This document shows, piece by piece, positions 16,797-25,567 of a stretch of 64,000 nucleotides of DNA (the stretch's first letter is position 1; every line of letters starts with the position of its first letter). Origin of the DNA: JBCCEJ01 sp039030335 (GTDB lineage: Bacteria; Pseudomonadota; Gammaproteobacteria; HK1); contig JBCCEJ010000004.1 of the NCBI GenBank assembly GCA_039030335.1, forward strand, positions 62,001 to 126,000, read 5' to 3'. A program made the position numbers and the translations under genes. The notes beneath the pieces were generated by a model. The model did not search any database. It saw only the letters and a list, made by a program, of their open reading frames with translations, and was not told where the DNA came from.

Positions 16797-18266
16797 CTAG
16801 TTGCTGGCCGGCTTCGTCGGCAGCGCCTCCGTGTCGCGTTCGGTGACCCGCGTGCCGAGGTCCATCGCGACCGACGACATGATGAGGTTGATGAGATTCA
16901 TCGCTGAAGCCATGTCACCGCTGCCGTTGGGGCCATCACCACCGCCGCTGATGACCACCGACGGTACGATGCGCTTGTCTTTCAGCGCGCCGGCAAACGC
17001 GGTCGCGACGCTCGTGTAGGCGGCCAGACGCTGCTCGAGCGCGCCGTCAGCGGCCATCTTGAGTTCGCGGCCGCGGGCTTCCGCCTGCGCCAGCTCGACG
17101 ATGCGTTGTGATTCGAGGCGTGCCGTTTCGAGTTCGATGGCTTTCCGTTCGCGTTCGATCTCGGCTTCTTTCTTGAACGTCTCGGCTGCCGTTACGCGCC
17201 GGCGCTGTTCCTGCTGGGCCTCCTTGGCTTTGGTTTCGGCGGCCAGCACTTTCTGGATCTGCTGTTTTTCGAGTTCAATTTTCTTCTCGGCTTTTTCAGC
17301 TTCACCCTGCGCGATGATGCGCTTCTTGCGCTCTTCTTCCTTGCGCGCGTTCTGCCGTTCGATGGCGACCTGTGCGGCAGCTTCACGCTGCTCTTTTAGC
17401 TTGTCCTTGAAGGCGGGGTCGGGGTCGACGTCCTGGACATTGGCCTGCACGAGCGTGATGCCGAACTTCTTCAGCGGATGGTCCTGCGCATCTTTGCGTA
17501 ACTGCTGACCGTCGGCCCCGGTGCGGATGCGTACTGAGACCCGCACGGTCTGGTCCTGCTGAATGGTGCGCGCTTCCGACTCGGTGATGGCCTGCGCGCC
17601 CTGTGATATCCGTTCTTCGCGGATGTCGAGCAGGAAGATGCCGTTGCGGACCTGATCGAGCACGGCGTTCTCGAAGTCACCGCCCTTGCCGCCGATGTAT
17701 TCCTGCGCAGAGTACATACGGCCCGCGTTACGCATCGCTTCTTGCACGATCGGAATCAGCGACGAATGAATGAGGTTCGCCTGGGAGCGGTAGGCGATCG
17801 CGAGCGGCAGGAACAGCTCTGCCGTCTCCGGCAGTGAGAATCGCGCCGTCATGCGCATGTCGGCTGTGACCGAATCGTTGAAACGGATTTGTTGTGCTTT
17901 CGCCTGCCCGGAGAAACGTGCACCGGCGCCGCCAAAGCCAACGGTCAGGAACTTCTTGAACTGGATGAGTTCGCCGCCCCACCGCATGTGGAAGCCGGGT
18001 CTGAGCACGGCGGTTTGCGTACCCCACGGGTACTGCACCAGGTAAGACATCCCGGGTGCTGCGTAGAACACGATACCGTTCACCGACCAGGACACCATGC
18101 CGAGCACCAGCACGATCGCGGAAAGTGACGGACTCAAGCCCAGGTTGAAGCGCGCAAGCGGATGACCGGGGTCTAGCTGCCGGGCGATCAGCGCCCAGAT
18201 GAACAGCAGCAGACCGATCAGGGCAACCAGTGCGCCGCCAAGCGAAACGGTATTCAAGATAGCCAT
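16797..18266 (-). CDS. SPFH / band 7 domain membrane protein
   Basis: A 489-aa membrane-anchored protein. Two N-terminal membrane helices (about residues 7-28 and 47-68) are followed by an SPFH/PHB domain (about 75-270) and a long charged coiled coil (about 285-420) rich in Glu, Lys, Arg and Gln. A Gly-rich patch (VVISGGGDGPNGSG) and a short C-terminal tail end the protein. Such proteins oligomerise in the membrane, like flotillins or the HflK/C-prohibitin group, and act as scaffolds for proteases or lipid domains. No NfeD-type partner gene, the common neighbour of some bacterial SPFH proteins, is adjacent. AGGAG precedes the ATG. Confidence 0.87.
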   Translation of the reverse strand: MAILNTVSLGGALVALIGLLLFIWALIARQLDPGHPLARFNLGLSPSLSAIVLVLGMVSWSVNGIVFYAAPGMSYLVQYPWGTQTAVLRPGFHMRWGGELIQFKKFLTVGFGGAGARFSGQAKAQQIRFNDSVTADMRMTARFSLPETAELFLPLAIAYRSQANLIHSSLIPIVQEAMRNAGRMYSAQEYIGGKGGDFENAVLDQVRNGIFLLDIREERISQGAQAITESEARTIQQDQTVRVSVRIRTGADGQQLRKDAQDHPLKKFGITLVQANVQDVDPDPAFKDKLKEQREAAAQVAIERQNARKEEERKKRIIAQGEAEKAEKKIELEKQQIQKVLAAETKAKEAQQEQRRRVTAAETFKKEAEIERERKAIELETARLESQRIVELAQAEARGRELKMAADGALEQRLAAYTSVATAFAGALKDKRIVPSVVISGGGDGPNGSGDMASAMNLINLIMSSVAMDLGTRVTERDTEALPTKPASN

Positions 18267-18379
18267 ATCAGACTCCTACGTGAGGGCAGCCATGCCGCTG
18301 CCCTGGTCCTTCGCCCGGATACGAGTCGGGCATTACTCATCATTCCGATGTCCTGCACGCCGCATCGCCCCCGGTCGGC

Positions 18380-19126
18380 TCAGCCGGCTGCATCCAGGTG
18401 GCTCAAAGCGTTCAGGGCGCGCGGAAAGCCGCAGTACGGAGCTGTCTGCATGACGACCTCGATCACCTGCTCGCGGCTCAGACCGTTATCGCGCGCCGAA
18501 CTCGAGAACTTGACCAGCTGTGTGGGTTGTTCGAGCGCGGTGAACACCGCCACGGTCGTGATGAAGCGTTGGCGCCGCTCCAGTCCGGGACGATTCCACA
18601 GCAGTCCGTAGCCATAACGGATAGCGAGGTCGTAGAGCTCGGTTGGGGCGCCGCTGCCCGAGGCGTAACCGGCGCGTGCCCGCGGCCCGTGGATCTCATC
18701 CATCAGGCTGGCGCCGATCGCGCTGAGATCGGCGGCTTCGTCTGGCCCCCAGTGCTCTGCATCCGGAACGGGCGGGAGCACCGTATTGACGGCCGTGAGA
18801 TTGGCCTCGGCCGCGACGAAGCCGGTGTAGAGCCCGGCCTGAATGACGATCTCCCGGACGCCGTCGGCGGACAGGGCCGCGCGTTTCAGAGCAACCGTCG
18901 CGTAAGTGCACAGCGGCGCCGAGCGTTCCAGCGCCGCGAGGCCCGCGATTGTCGCCACCAGGCGATCGGCGAGATCGAGTCCGGGCCGCGCCCAGATGCC
19001 GCCGAACATGAGCTCATCGAGCATCGTGCGCATGCCGGGCGCTGCGCTGTTGTCCAGTTCGAGGCCAAGTGCCTCGCGCACGCTGCGCCCGGCCGTCTCC
19101 AGTCTGTTCCGTTCCGGGTCGCTCAT
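18380..19126 (-). CDS. Carboxymuconolactone decarboxylase family protein, two tandem domains
   Basis: A 248-aa all-helical protein containing two AhpD/CMD-like repeats, about residues 30-120 and 150-245. The helix motifs LERSAPLCTYATVALKRA and YCGFPRALNALSHL are typical of the decarboxylase branch. The CXXC pair of the peroxidase-reductant AhpD is absent, favouring a decarboxylase or a non-redox role. It lies 113 bases upstream of the SPFH gene on the same strand. Substrate unknown; relatives act on gamma-carboxymuconolactone. Confidence 0.83.
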   Translation of the reverse strand: MSDPERNRLETAGRSVREALGLELDNSAAPGMRTMLDELMFGGIWARPGLDLADRLVATIAGLAALERSAPLCTYATVALKRAALSADGVREIVIQAGLYTGFVAAEANLTAVNTVLPPVPDAEHWGPDEAADLSAIGASLMDEIHGPRARAGYASGSGAPTELYDLAIRYGYGLLWNRPGLERRQRFITTVAVFTALEQPTQLVKFSSSARDNGLSREQVIEVVMQTAPYCGFPRALNALSHLDAAG

Positions 19127-19298
19127 CGGTCGCTACTCTACTTCTCTGGCGTCTCGCGCATCATAATGGGGCGTTTTTTCATTTTGCGCGATGTTGTGCG
19201 TTGCGACCCTGACGGTTCAATGACATCGTCGATGGCCGTGCGGGCGGCGCTGCACCGCAATTCGCGGCATTCTCAGAACTCGTCAAAGGAGACTATTC

Positions 19299-19673
19299 AT
19301 GATCGGTTACGTCACACTTGGAACCAACGATAAGGCCCGGGCCATCGCCTTTTACGACACTTTGCTGGAGCAGCTCGGCGCGCGTCGTATCGAGCCGAAC
19401 GAACGCATTGCGCTGTGGTCGGTGGCCCGCGATCAGCCGATGCTCGGTGTCGCGGTGCCGTTCGACGGTGCTGAGAGCAACTGCGGCAATGGCACGATGG
19501 TGGCGGTGAATGTTGGCAGCGCCGACGCCGTTCAGCGCATGCACGCCAAAGCCCTGGAACTGGGTGCCGCCGACGAAGGCGCACCGGGGCCACGCGGCGA
19601 CGGTCCGTTCTACGGCGGCTATTTCCGTGATCTCGATGGCAACAAACTCGCCGTGTTCTGCCTGCAGGGTTGA
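19299..19673 (+). CDS. VOC (glyoxalase/dioxygenase superfamily) protein
   Basis: A 124-aa vicinal-oxygen-chelate protein with two beta-alpha-beta-beta-beta modules: IGYVTLGTNDKARAIAFYDT at the start and FYGGYFRDLDGNKLAVF at the end. The usual first metal ligand (His near residue 5) is not obvious, as the sequence reads MIGYVTLG, so metal binding and catalysis are uncertain. GGAGA lies 7-8 bases upstream of the ATG. Stand-alone gene; function not predictable beyond the family. Confidence 0.85.
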   Translation: MIGYVTLGTNDKARAIAFYDTLLEQLGARRIEPNERIALWSVARDQPMLGVAVPFDGAESNCGNGTMVAVNVGSADAVQRMHAKALELGAADEGAPGPRGDGPFYGGYFRDLDGNKLAVFCLQG

Positions 19674-19907
19674 GCCGGACGTATTTCGCGGCCCCGGTAG
19701 CGCGCCGATCGAGGGCGCGCGGGGCATTGTGAGGGAGCCTTTGCGCACCAACGCAGGTCAGCGTGCTTGGCTATGGCTGGCAAACCAAAGCCGGCATTGC
19801 CGCTATACATCCCAAAAGAGGATAATTTGCGGCTACATTCAAGTTCGTGCGTTCGAGGGCGCTGCAGTCCTCCAGCACTCCACTTGAAGCCAAACTCGGA
19901 TTACTGC

Positions 19908-21107
19908 ATGTCAGACAACGAAACGACTGACGCCACCGAGGCACCGCCAGCACCGGCGGCAGGCAAACCTCACGGCGAGAAACGCGCTATCGGGCGATTC
20001 TTTGGCGCGTTGATGCGCGGCACGATTCGGCTCGTGCTGCTGGTTTTCGTTCCTCTCGCGGTGGGCGTCGTCGGCGTCGAAATGTACGTAGCCTCCGGCA
20101 AAGTGGTGGATACGGAGAATGCGTACGTCAAAGCGGAGAAAATTGCCATCAGTTCCGACGTCGCCGGGCGGGTCAGCGAGCTGTCGGCGAAATCACATGC
20201 GCGCGTCAAAGCCGGCGATATCCTGTTCGTGATCGACCAACGTCCCTTCGAGATCGAAGTGGCCAAATCGAAGGCTGAGCTCGGCGTGGTCGCCAACGAG
20301 ATTCGGGGCTACCAGTCGGTCTATCGGATGGAGGTGGCGGAACTCACGCGCGCCGAAGATGAACTCGCCTACTTCCAGCGGGAATTCGATCGGCAGAAAA
20401 AGCTGTCTGGCAAAGGTCTCGTGTCGCGAGCAAAGCTCGATGAGGCACAGCACGACATGCAGCAGGTGCGCAAGCGGATGTCTGGTCTTCGGGAGCAGAT
20501 GTCGACGGCACTTACCCGGCTCGGCGGCGACCCGGACCTGGCGGTGGAATCGCATCCGCGCTACCTGCAGGCCACCGCGGAACGCGACGCTGCGATGCTG
20601 CAGCTCGATCAGACCGTCGTTCGCGCGCCGGTTAGCGGTGTGCTCGGCAGCGTGGAGCTGCAGGCAGGCGAATACGTAGAGGACGGGCAGCCGGTTTTCA
20701 GCATCGTGTCTGACGATGGCGTCTGGATTACGGCCAACCTCAAAGAAACGCAGCTGACGCACGTAGAGGTCGGGCAGAAAGTCGCAGTCACGGCCGACAC
20801 CTACCCGGAGCACAGGTTCGAAGCCGTCGTCGACTCGATCGCGCCAGCGACCGGCGCCGAGTTCTCGTTGCTGCCGCCGCAAAACGCCAGTGGCAACTGG
20901 GTCAAGGTCGTGCAGCGAATACCGGTCAGATTGCGTCTGGTCGAGGTCGCCGAAACGAGGGGACCGAGTCTCCGTGCCGGCATGAGTGTCACGGCGGAAA
21001 TTGCGACGGGGCACGAGCGCAAGCTGCCCGAGTTCCTGCGCCAGGCGAAAGCCATGATCGATGCGGGCCGCGCGGAAGTGCGTCACCGCACGGGCGCAGA
21101 CCTGTAG
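19908..21107 (+). CDS. HlyD/EmrA-family membrane fusion protein
   Basis: A 399-aa periplasmic adaptor: cytoplasmic N-terminus of about 37 residues, one membrane helix (residues 38-60), a barrel-sandwich (lipoyl-like) first half beginning VVDTENAYVKAEKIAISS, a long alpha-hairpin coiled coil, and the second half with VRAPVSGVLGSVELQAGEYV. The family links an inner-membrane exporter (EmrB-type MFS or ABC) to an outer-membrane channel. The start at MSDNETTDA is chosen because the frame upstream is not protein-like. No exporter or TolC-like gene is next to it, so its partners must be elsewhere. Confidence 0.9.
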   Translation: MSDNETTDATEAPPAPAAGKPHGEKRAIGRFFGALMRGTIRLVLLVFVPLAVGVVGVEMYVASGKVVDTENAYVKAEKIAISSDVAGRVSELSAKSHARVKAGDILFVIDQRPFEIEVAKSKAELGVVANEIRGYQSVYRMEVAELTRAEDELAYFQREFDRQKKLSGKGLVSRAKLDEAQHDMQQVRKRMSGLREQMSTALTRLGGDPDLAVESHPRYLQATAERDAAMLQLDQTVVRAPVSGVLGSVELQAGEYVEDGQPVFSIVSDDGVWITANLKETQLTHVEVGQKVAVTADTYPEHRFEAVVDSIAPATGAEFSLLPPQNASGNWVKVVQRIPVRLRLVEVAETRGPSLRAGMSVTAEIATGHERKLPEFLRQAKAMIDAGRAEVRHRTGADL

Positions 21108-21201
21108 CCCGAATCGCCGTTCCCCGGTCGCGTCCGCGGCCGCCCCCGATAGTGCCTGGTAATCATCGTGGCACGGTCCCTCATCGGAGCATCGCGAGCC
21201 C

Positions 21202-21795
21202 ATGATCGAGTATTACCTGTCGCTCAACTCTCCCTGGACGTTTCTGGGCGGCGCCCGGTTACACGGCATCGCTCAGGCCGCGGGCCTGACCGTCGATGTG
21301 CGCCCGATCGATGCGGGTCAGGTGTTCCCGGTCTCTGGCGGCCTGCCGCTACCGAAACGGGCCCCGCAGCGCCAGGCATACCGGTTGATGGACCTCGATC
21401 GCTGGCGCCGCTTTCTGGATATTCCGCTGATCCTTGAACCCGAGCACTTTCCGAGCGCGGAAGGCGAAGCGGCCCGGCTCGTCGTCGCGGCGGCACTGGA
21501 AGGCCACGATGCGCTCGCGCTCGCGACCGCGTTTGGGCAGTGCATCTGGGTCGAGGATCGCTCCTTCGCCGAGCCGGCTGTGCAGGCTGATGTGCTGTCC
21601 GCGCACGGACTGGATTTCGGGCAGCTGTCCGAGCGGGCGGGTGCCGAGGACGTGACCGCTACGCTCGAGCGCTATACCGAAGAGGCGATCCAGAAACAGG
21701 TCTTCGGCATGCCGAGTTACATCTTTCAGGGTGAACTGTTCTGGGGGCAGGACCGGCTTGATTTCCTGGAGCGCGCCGTGAACGGCGCGGTGTGA
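21202..21795 (+). CDS. 2-hydroxychromene-2-carboxylate isomerase family (DsbA-like) protein
   Basis: A 197-aa kappa-class glutathione transferase / NahD-type protein with the thioredoxin fold interrupted by a helical domain. The active-site serine is Ser10 in LNSPWTFLG, matching the SPW/SPY motif of the family in place of the DsbA CXXC, and the C-terminal VFGMPSYIFQGELFWGQDRL is the classic cis-proline segment. The archetype isomerises an intermediate of naphthalene breakdown with glutathione. No ring-cleavage genes are nearby, so the substrate is unknown. Confidence 0.88.
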   Translation: MIEYYLSLNSPWTFLGGARLHGIAQAAGLTVDVRPIDAGQVFPVSGGLPLPKRAPQRQAYRLMDLDRWRRFLDIPLILEPEHFPSAEGEAARLVVAAALEGHDALALATAFGQCIWVEDRSFAEPAVQADVLSAHGLDFGQLSERAGAEDVTATLERYTEEAIQKQVFGMPSYIFQGELFWGQDRLDFLERAVNGAV

Positions 21796-21881
21796 CCTGA
21801 CGCCGTTGTCGGCCGAGTCTTGATCAACGGCCGGCCGCGGTGTCGGTCGCGACGTGCTCTTCCCAGTTGCAGCCGCGGCGC

Positions 21882-22265
21882 TCAGCTCTGGTAACGACGC
21901 ACCGGCGGCGACCGCTTCGGCGGCTCGCAAAGTAAGTCGGCCGCGTCGATGCTCTGGCCCAGCATCCCGCCCAGCAGGGCACCGAAGAGGGCTCCCGTCG
22001 CTGCTCCCCTTGCTGGATGATCGTCGGCCACGCCGGCCCCGACCGTGCCACCCATGATTCCGCCTATCGCGGCGCCCCATCTGGCCGCGTTGCAACGAAC
22101 TTCCATCCGGTTCAAATCGCGAAGTAAGCGCTCTGCTTGCGCGCCCGGGTCGAAGTGTGGACGCTCGGGGATTGGTGCGCTGTCGTGTGCCCATACGGCG
22201 CTGCCAGCTGACAGAGCCAATACAGCGATGGCGGTGACAGCGATGCGGGACCGGGTTGAACTCAT
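21882..22265 (-). CDS. Small exported glycine-zipper protein
   Basis: A 127-aa protein with a signal peptide (basic SSTRSR, hydrophobic core, cleavage likely after AVWA at residue 26) and a glycine-rich stretch, GGIMGGTVGAGVA and GALFGALLGGMLGQ at residues 68-104, typical of glycine-zipper outer-membrane or periplasmic proteins. Two cysteines (residues 58 and 113) could form a disulfide. The start is supported by GGAGGG about 8 bases upstream; the longer frame to 22736 is not credible. No function is known. Confidence 0.72.
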   Translation of the reverse strand: MSSTRSRIAVTAIAVLALSAGSAVWAHDSAPIPERPHFDPGAQAERLLRDLNRMEVRCNAARWGAAIGGIMGGTVGAGVADDHPARGAATGALFGALLGGMLGQSIDAADLLCEPPKRSPPVRRYQS

Positions 22266-22523
22266 CTCACCATCCCTCCGTCGTGTACTGGGGCGCGGGG
22301 GCGCCGTGTCAACGCGCTTCTCGGCCTTCGGTCGGTCTGAGCTGGATCCGTACGCCCGGCCCGGGTCAGCCTGAACGCAGTCTATGCCGTTTTGAGGATC
22401 AGCGGGCTGCGAGGGTTCAATTGCGCCACGGTGCGACACAAACGCGTTCGGGGGACAATGCTCACCCAGAGCGGACCGACGCGTCCGGACCGCATCAGCT
22501 GAAACAAGGGAGACTCCCAACTC

Positions 22524-22931
22524 ATGGGCTACGCCGATCACGACCCGCTCCCAGGGTCCGCGCCGGGCCGCGACTACATTGCGCTGTTCAACCAACTGCT
22601 GGGGTCCGTGGTGCGGATTGTCGGATGCATACTGCTGGCAATCGGTCTTTGGATCTCGGCACTCGTGGTATTGGAAGCCTGGTCTTTGTATCTCGATCCA
22701 TCGCGAATCGAGCCATTTGCGCGAGCGCTGGAGCAAGGTGCCCGCGTCGATGCGCTGGTTCAGAGCCTGTCGGCGCCGGACGCGAACGGCGTTGAGCGTC
22801 CGGGGATCGGCGTGTCGTACCTGCTCGCCTGGTTCGTCGTGCCGATTTTACTGTTTACCGCTGGCTATCTGGCCATGACTGCGGCGCGCGTAGGTGGCCA
22901 GCTCGCTCTGAGCGCCAACGCGCGGAAGTAG
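22524..22931 (+). CDS. Hypothetical two-helix membrane protein
   Basis: A 135-aa protein with hydrophobic segments at about residues 25-50 and 97-118 separated by a soluble loop (LDPSRIEPFARALEQGARVD). GGGAG lies about 11 bases before the ATG. I do not recognise a family. It starts divergently from the glycine-zipper gene and is followed by a perfect 10 bp hairpin. Confidence 0.62.
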   Translation: MGYADHDPLPGSAPGRDYIALFNQLLGSVVRIVGCILLAIGLWISALVVLEAWSLYLDPSRIEPFARALEQGARVDALVQSLSAPDANGVERPGIGVSYLLAWFVVPILLFTAGYLAMTAARVGGQLALSANARK

Positions 22932-22980
22932 CACCCATAGCGCCGTTTGAGGGCGCCGCGTCATCCCATGCCTGATTTAG

Positions 22981-23005
22981 CAACGCCTGCTCGCCGCAGG
23001 CGTTG
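22981..23005 (+). terminator. Hairpin after the two-helix membrane protein gene
   Basis: A perfect 10 bp inverted repeat CAACGCCTGC / GCAGGCGTTG with a 5-base loop, 50 bases after the stop. The sequence after it (TGTATGG) is not a U run, so its strength is uncertain. Confidence 0.5.
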
Positions 23006-23033
23006 TGTATGGATGGGTTCGCGTTTAAGCTCA

Positions 23034-23072
23034 TGTTCCATTTATAAGATTAGTGTCCCGAATAATGGAACA
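23034..23072. promoter_or_regulatory. Inverted repeat over the IclR gene start, candidate auto-operator
   Basis: TGTTCCATTTAT at 23034-23045 and ATAATGGAACA at 23062-23072 form an inverted repeat (TGTTCCAT...ATGGAACA). The right arm contains the second possible start codon of the IclR-type regulator. TGTTCCA/TGGAACA half-sites resemble known IclR-family operators, so this is probably where the regulator represses its own two-gene operon. Confidence 0.6.
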
Positions 23073-23805
23073 AACAGCAGCGACCGTCGAAAAAGCCATG
23101 GACCTCCTGTTCCACTTGCACGAGAGCAATGCCGCGGTCGGCGTATCGGCTCTCGGGCGGGCGCTCGATATGCCGAAGTCCAGTGTTCATCGCCTGCTCT
23201 CCGCGCTTGCGCGCAAAGGCATGGTCGAGCGCGATGAGCGTTCCCGGTATCGACCCGGCTCCGGTTTGCTCGCCTTGGGCCTGGGAGTACTGGATCGAGA
23301 CCCGCTGGTCGCCTGCGCGCGCGCCGTCCTGCCTGATTTCGTGGATGAGACTGGCGAAACGCTCTTTCTGATCGGGCATCGGGGCTCCAGGCTCGTGGTA
23401 CTGGAAAAATGCGAGGGCACAGGATTACTTCGCGTATCGCCGCGCGTCGGCAGCACCGTACCTGTGCATTGCACTGGGGCCGGAGCTCTGTACATGGCCT
23501 ACCGCCAGCACGAGTTTGCTCCGGAGCGCGTAGCGACGGATCCGGGGGCGCATGCGGACGTCGCCTACCTGCGTGCGCGCGCAGCTGCGGCTCTCAGCCA
23601 GGGCTGGTCCAGCAACATCGAGCTGTGGCAGCCGGGTCTGGCTGTGCTGGTCGCACCGATCGTGTTGCGCCGCGAGCTTCGCGCGGTGGTCGCACTGGCC
23701 GCAACCACGCACCGGATGACCGAACTCGGTGGTGAAGCGTTGGCGCCGCGGGTAGTCGCGGCCGCGGACGCGATCGCCGCACGGGCCAGCGGAGGTGGGG
23801 CATGA
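23053..23805 (+). CDS. IclR family transcriptional regulator
   Basis: A 250-aa regulator with an N-terminal winged helix (about residues 10-65; SALGRALDMPKSSVHRLLSAL is the recognition region) and a C-terminal effector-binding domain (GETLFLIGHRGSRLVVLEK, then PVHCTGAGALYMAY). GTG at 23053 gives MSRIMEQ; the ATG at 23065 gives MEQTAAT and lies inside the right arm of an inverted repeat. Its last four bases ATGA are the start of the aminotransferase gene, so the two are translationally coupled and the regulator probably senses the substrate or product of that enzyme. Confidence 0.92.
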   Translation: MSRIMEQTAATVEKAMDLLFHLHESNAAVGVSALGRALDMPKSSVHRLLSALARKGMVERDERSRYRPGSGLLALGLGVLDRDPLVACARAVLPDFVDETGETLFLIGHRGSRLVVLEKCEGTGLLRVSPRVGSTVPVHCTGAGALYMAYRQHEFAPERVATDPGAHADVAYLRARAAAALSQGWSSNIELWQPGLAVLVAPIVLRRELRAVVALAATTHRMTELGGEALAPRVVAAADAIAARASGGGA

Positions 23806-24695
23806 AAGTCTGGATGGATGGTTCAGTCGTCGACGGCGAAGCCGCACGGCTCAGCGTCTGCGATCACGGCCTGCTCTACGGCGACGGTGTGTTCGAAGGC
23901 ATGCGGGTTTACGGCGGGCGCGTATTTCGTCTGGCAGACCATTTGCGGCGCCTGGCCCACTCGGCGGCCTACATCGGGCTGGATCTGCCGTACCCACTTG
24001 AACGGATCGCCGAGATTGTCGAAGAGACCGTCGCGGCGCATGGGTCCGAGGAAGCCTATATTCGTCTGGTCGCGACGCGCGGTGTCGGCGAACTGGGCGT
24101 AGACCCGCTGCCCTGCAAGGCGCCGCAGCTCTTCTGCATCGTCGCAGCGATCCGGCTCTACGCTGCCGATGTCCTCGCAGCGGGCATCAACCTTGTGACG
24201 ACCTCGGTGCGCAAGCCGCCACCGGATGTGTTGAATCCGGAAGTCAAGAGTCTGAATTACCTGAACAGCGTCATGGCGAAACGGGAGGCCCGTCTGCGTG
24301 GAGCGGATGAAGGCCTGGTGCTGAACCTGCAGGGCAAAGTCGCCGAAGCCTCGGTCGCCAACGTATTTGCGTGGACCGATGGACACCTCGTTACGCCGCC
24401 AACCGTGGACGGCGCGCTCCCCGGCATAACCCGCGCGACCGTGCTCGACGCTGCCCGGGACCTCGGTCTGCCGGTGGCGGTTCGCTCGATTGGTCACGCC
24501 GAACTGATGCGGGCCGACGAAGTGTTTCTGAGCGGTTCAGGTGCGCGGCTGGTTCCCGTTGCGAGGCTCGACACCGTCGGCATCGGCAGAGCGACGCGAC
24601 CGGTGTTCGCGCAGATCGAGCGCGCGTTTACGGAGATCTCGATGTCCGCCCGTCCTGGACAGACGACCGCAAGGGCTGCTCTAGAGGCCTCTTGA
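23802..24695 (+). CDS. Class IV (branched-chain/D-amino acid type) aminotransferase
   Basis: A 297-aa fold-type IV PLP enzyme. The PLP lysine is Lys149 in NPEVKSLNYLN; GDGVFEGMRVYGGRVF near residues 27-42 and AEASVANVFAW in the second half are class hallmarks. Such enzymes transaminate branched-chain amino acids, D-amino acids or aminodeoxychorismate; the length suits the branched-chain or D-alanine type. The start overlaps the stop of the IclR regulator by ATGA. A second, distinct class IV aminotransferase lies about 7 kb downstream, so this is probably a specialised, inducible catabolic copy rather than the housekeeping IlvE. Confidence 0.92.
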   Translation: MKVWMDGSVVDGEAARLSVCDHGLLYGDGVFEGMRVYGGRVFRLADHLRRLAHSAAYIGLDLPYPLERIAEIVEETVAAHGSEEAYIRLVATRGVGELGVDPLPCKAPQLFCIVAAIRLYAADVLAAGINLVTTSVRKPPPDVLNPEVKSLNYLNSVMAKREARLRGADEGLVLNLQGKVAEASVANVFAWTDGHLVTPPTVDGALPGITRATVLDAARDLGLPVAVRSIGHAELMRADEVFLSGSGARLVPVARLDTVGIGRATRPVFAQIERAFTEISMSARPGQTTARAALEAS

Positions 24696-24862
24696 GCTCA
24701 GTCCCGGCTATCGAAGGAAGACAGTGACCTCGACGCGGCCGGTGCGAAACTGCGCGTCGCGCCAGCGGAGCAGGGCAGTTGCCGTTCCGGTGTCGGCTCC
24801 TTGAGGATGCCGTACACTGGCGGCCCCGCCGTATCTGCCGTGCCTGACCGGAGCCTTAAGCT

Positions 24863-25264
24863 GTGTTCAAGCTACCGTTTTGGGATCGTTTCTTCGGCCC
24901 CGAAGCTGAAGCCCGCCAACTGAATCGCGACGCCGTTGCGATAATCGAAGTAGCGCGCGAAGGATATTCGGTCGCGCGGACGCGGGAGATGGCGTTGCTG
25001 ACCCGCGATACGCTCGAAGAGCTGAGCGATCGGGGCGGCGCCAACGCGGACCCGGATGTGATGTTGGGTGAGATGAAAATGAAGCACCGGGAAGCCCGCC
25101 GCTCACGCGAGCAGGTCGAGCTGACTGCGTTTACGCTCGTGATCATCGACCTCAGGGCGCGCGCGGCAGGGGAAGCGGCCGATCCGGCGCGCGCCGCCAT
25201 CGCCGAGTTCTGTCAGGACTGGGCACACGCCGCGGACGGTCAGGAAGGCACGCGTTTGTTGTGA
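24863..25264 (+). CDS. Hypothetical helical protein
   Basis: A 133-aa protein predicted largely helical and charged (Arg/Glu-rich, e.g. MKMKHREARRSREQVEL). It starts with GTG, preceded by GGAG 9 bases upstream. The reverse-strand frame over the same bases is Ser/Arg-rich and looks like a shadow, which favours this strand. No known family is recognised and no signal peptide is seen. It lies between the aminotransferase and a TPR protein on the same strand. Confidence 0.55.
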   Translation: MFKLPFWDRFFGPEAEARQLNRDAVAIIEVAREGYSVARTREMALLTRDTLEELSDRGGANADPDVMLGEMKMKHREARRSREQVELTAFTLVIIDLRARAAGEAADPARAAIAEFCQDWAHAADGQEGTRLL

Positions 25265-25567
25265 CCGTTTGCCCGTGACCCCTTGGCGTTGGTGTCTCGG
25301 TTCCAGCCCCGTCGCGCTCCGGCCCGACCGGGCTGGATTTTCGAACGCATCGGTCATGAGCGCATCGCTGCTCCTTCGTGCGGGGACGTCGCCGCCGGTT
25401 GCACGCCTCGCGTGAAACTGCGAACCAGTTGGCGCCAACGGAACACTCCGCTCCGTATGCTGTCCCACTCGGTCGTCCAGCCCGTGTCGAACAATCCCGC
25501 ACGGCGGGGCGCGCCGGCCGGACACGGTTTTCGAGCCTGAAATCGAACCCAAGAACGGAGATATCAC
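25265..25567. other. Intergenic region, no supported gene
   Basis: A 303 bp stretch before the exported TPR protein gene. No domain-like ORF, strong hairpin or operator-like palindrome was seen. It ends in the good ribosome binding site GGAGAT just before the next ATG. Confidence 0.45.

Noticed and set aside
20193..21203. Minus-strand ORF of 336 codons opposite the EmrA-like gene
   Set aside because: It is the mirror of a long coiled-coil gene with normal motifs, typical of GC-rich antisense open frames.
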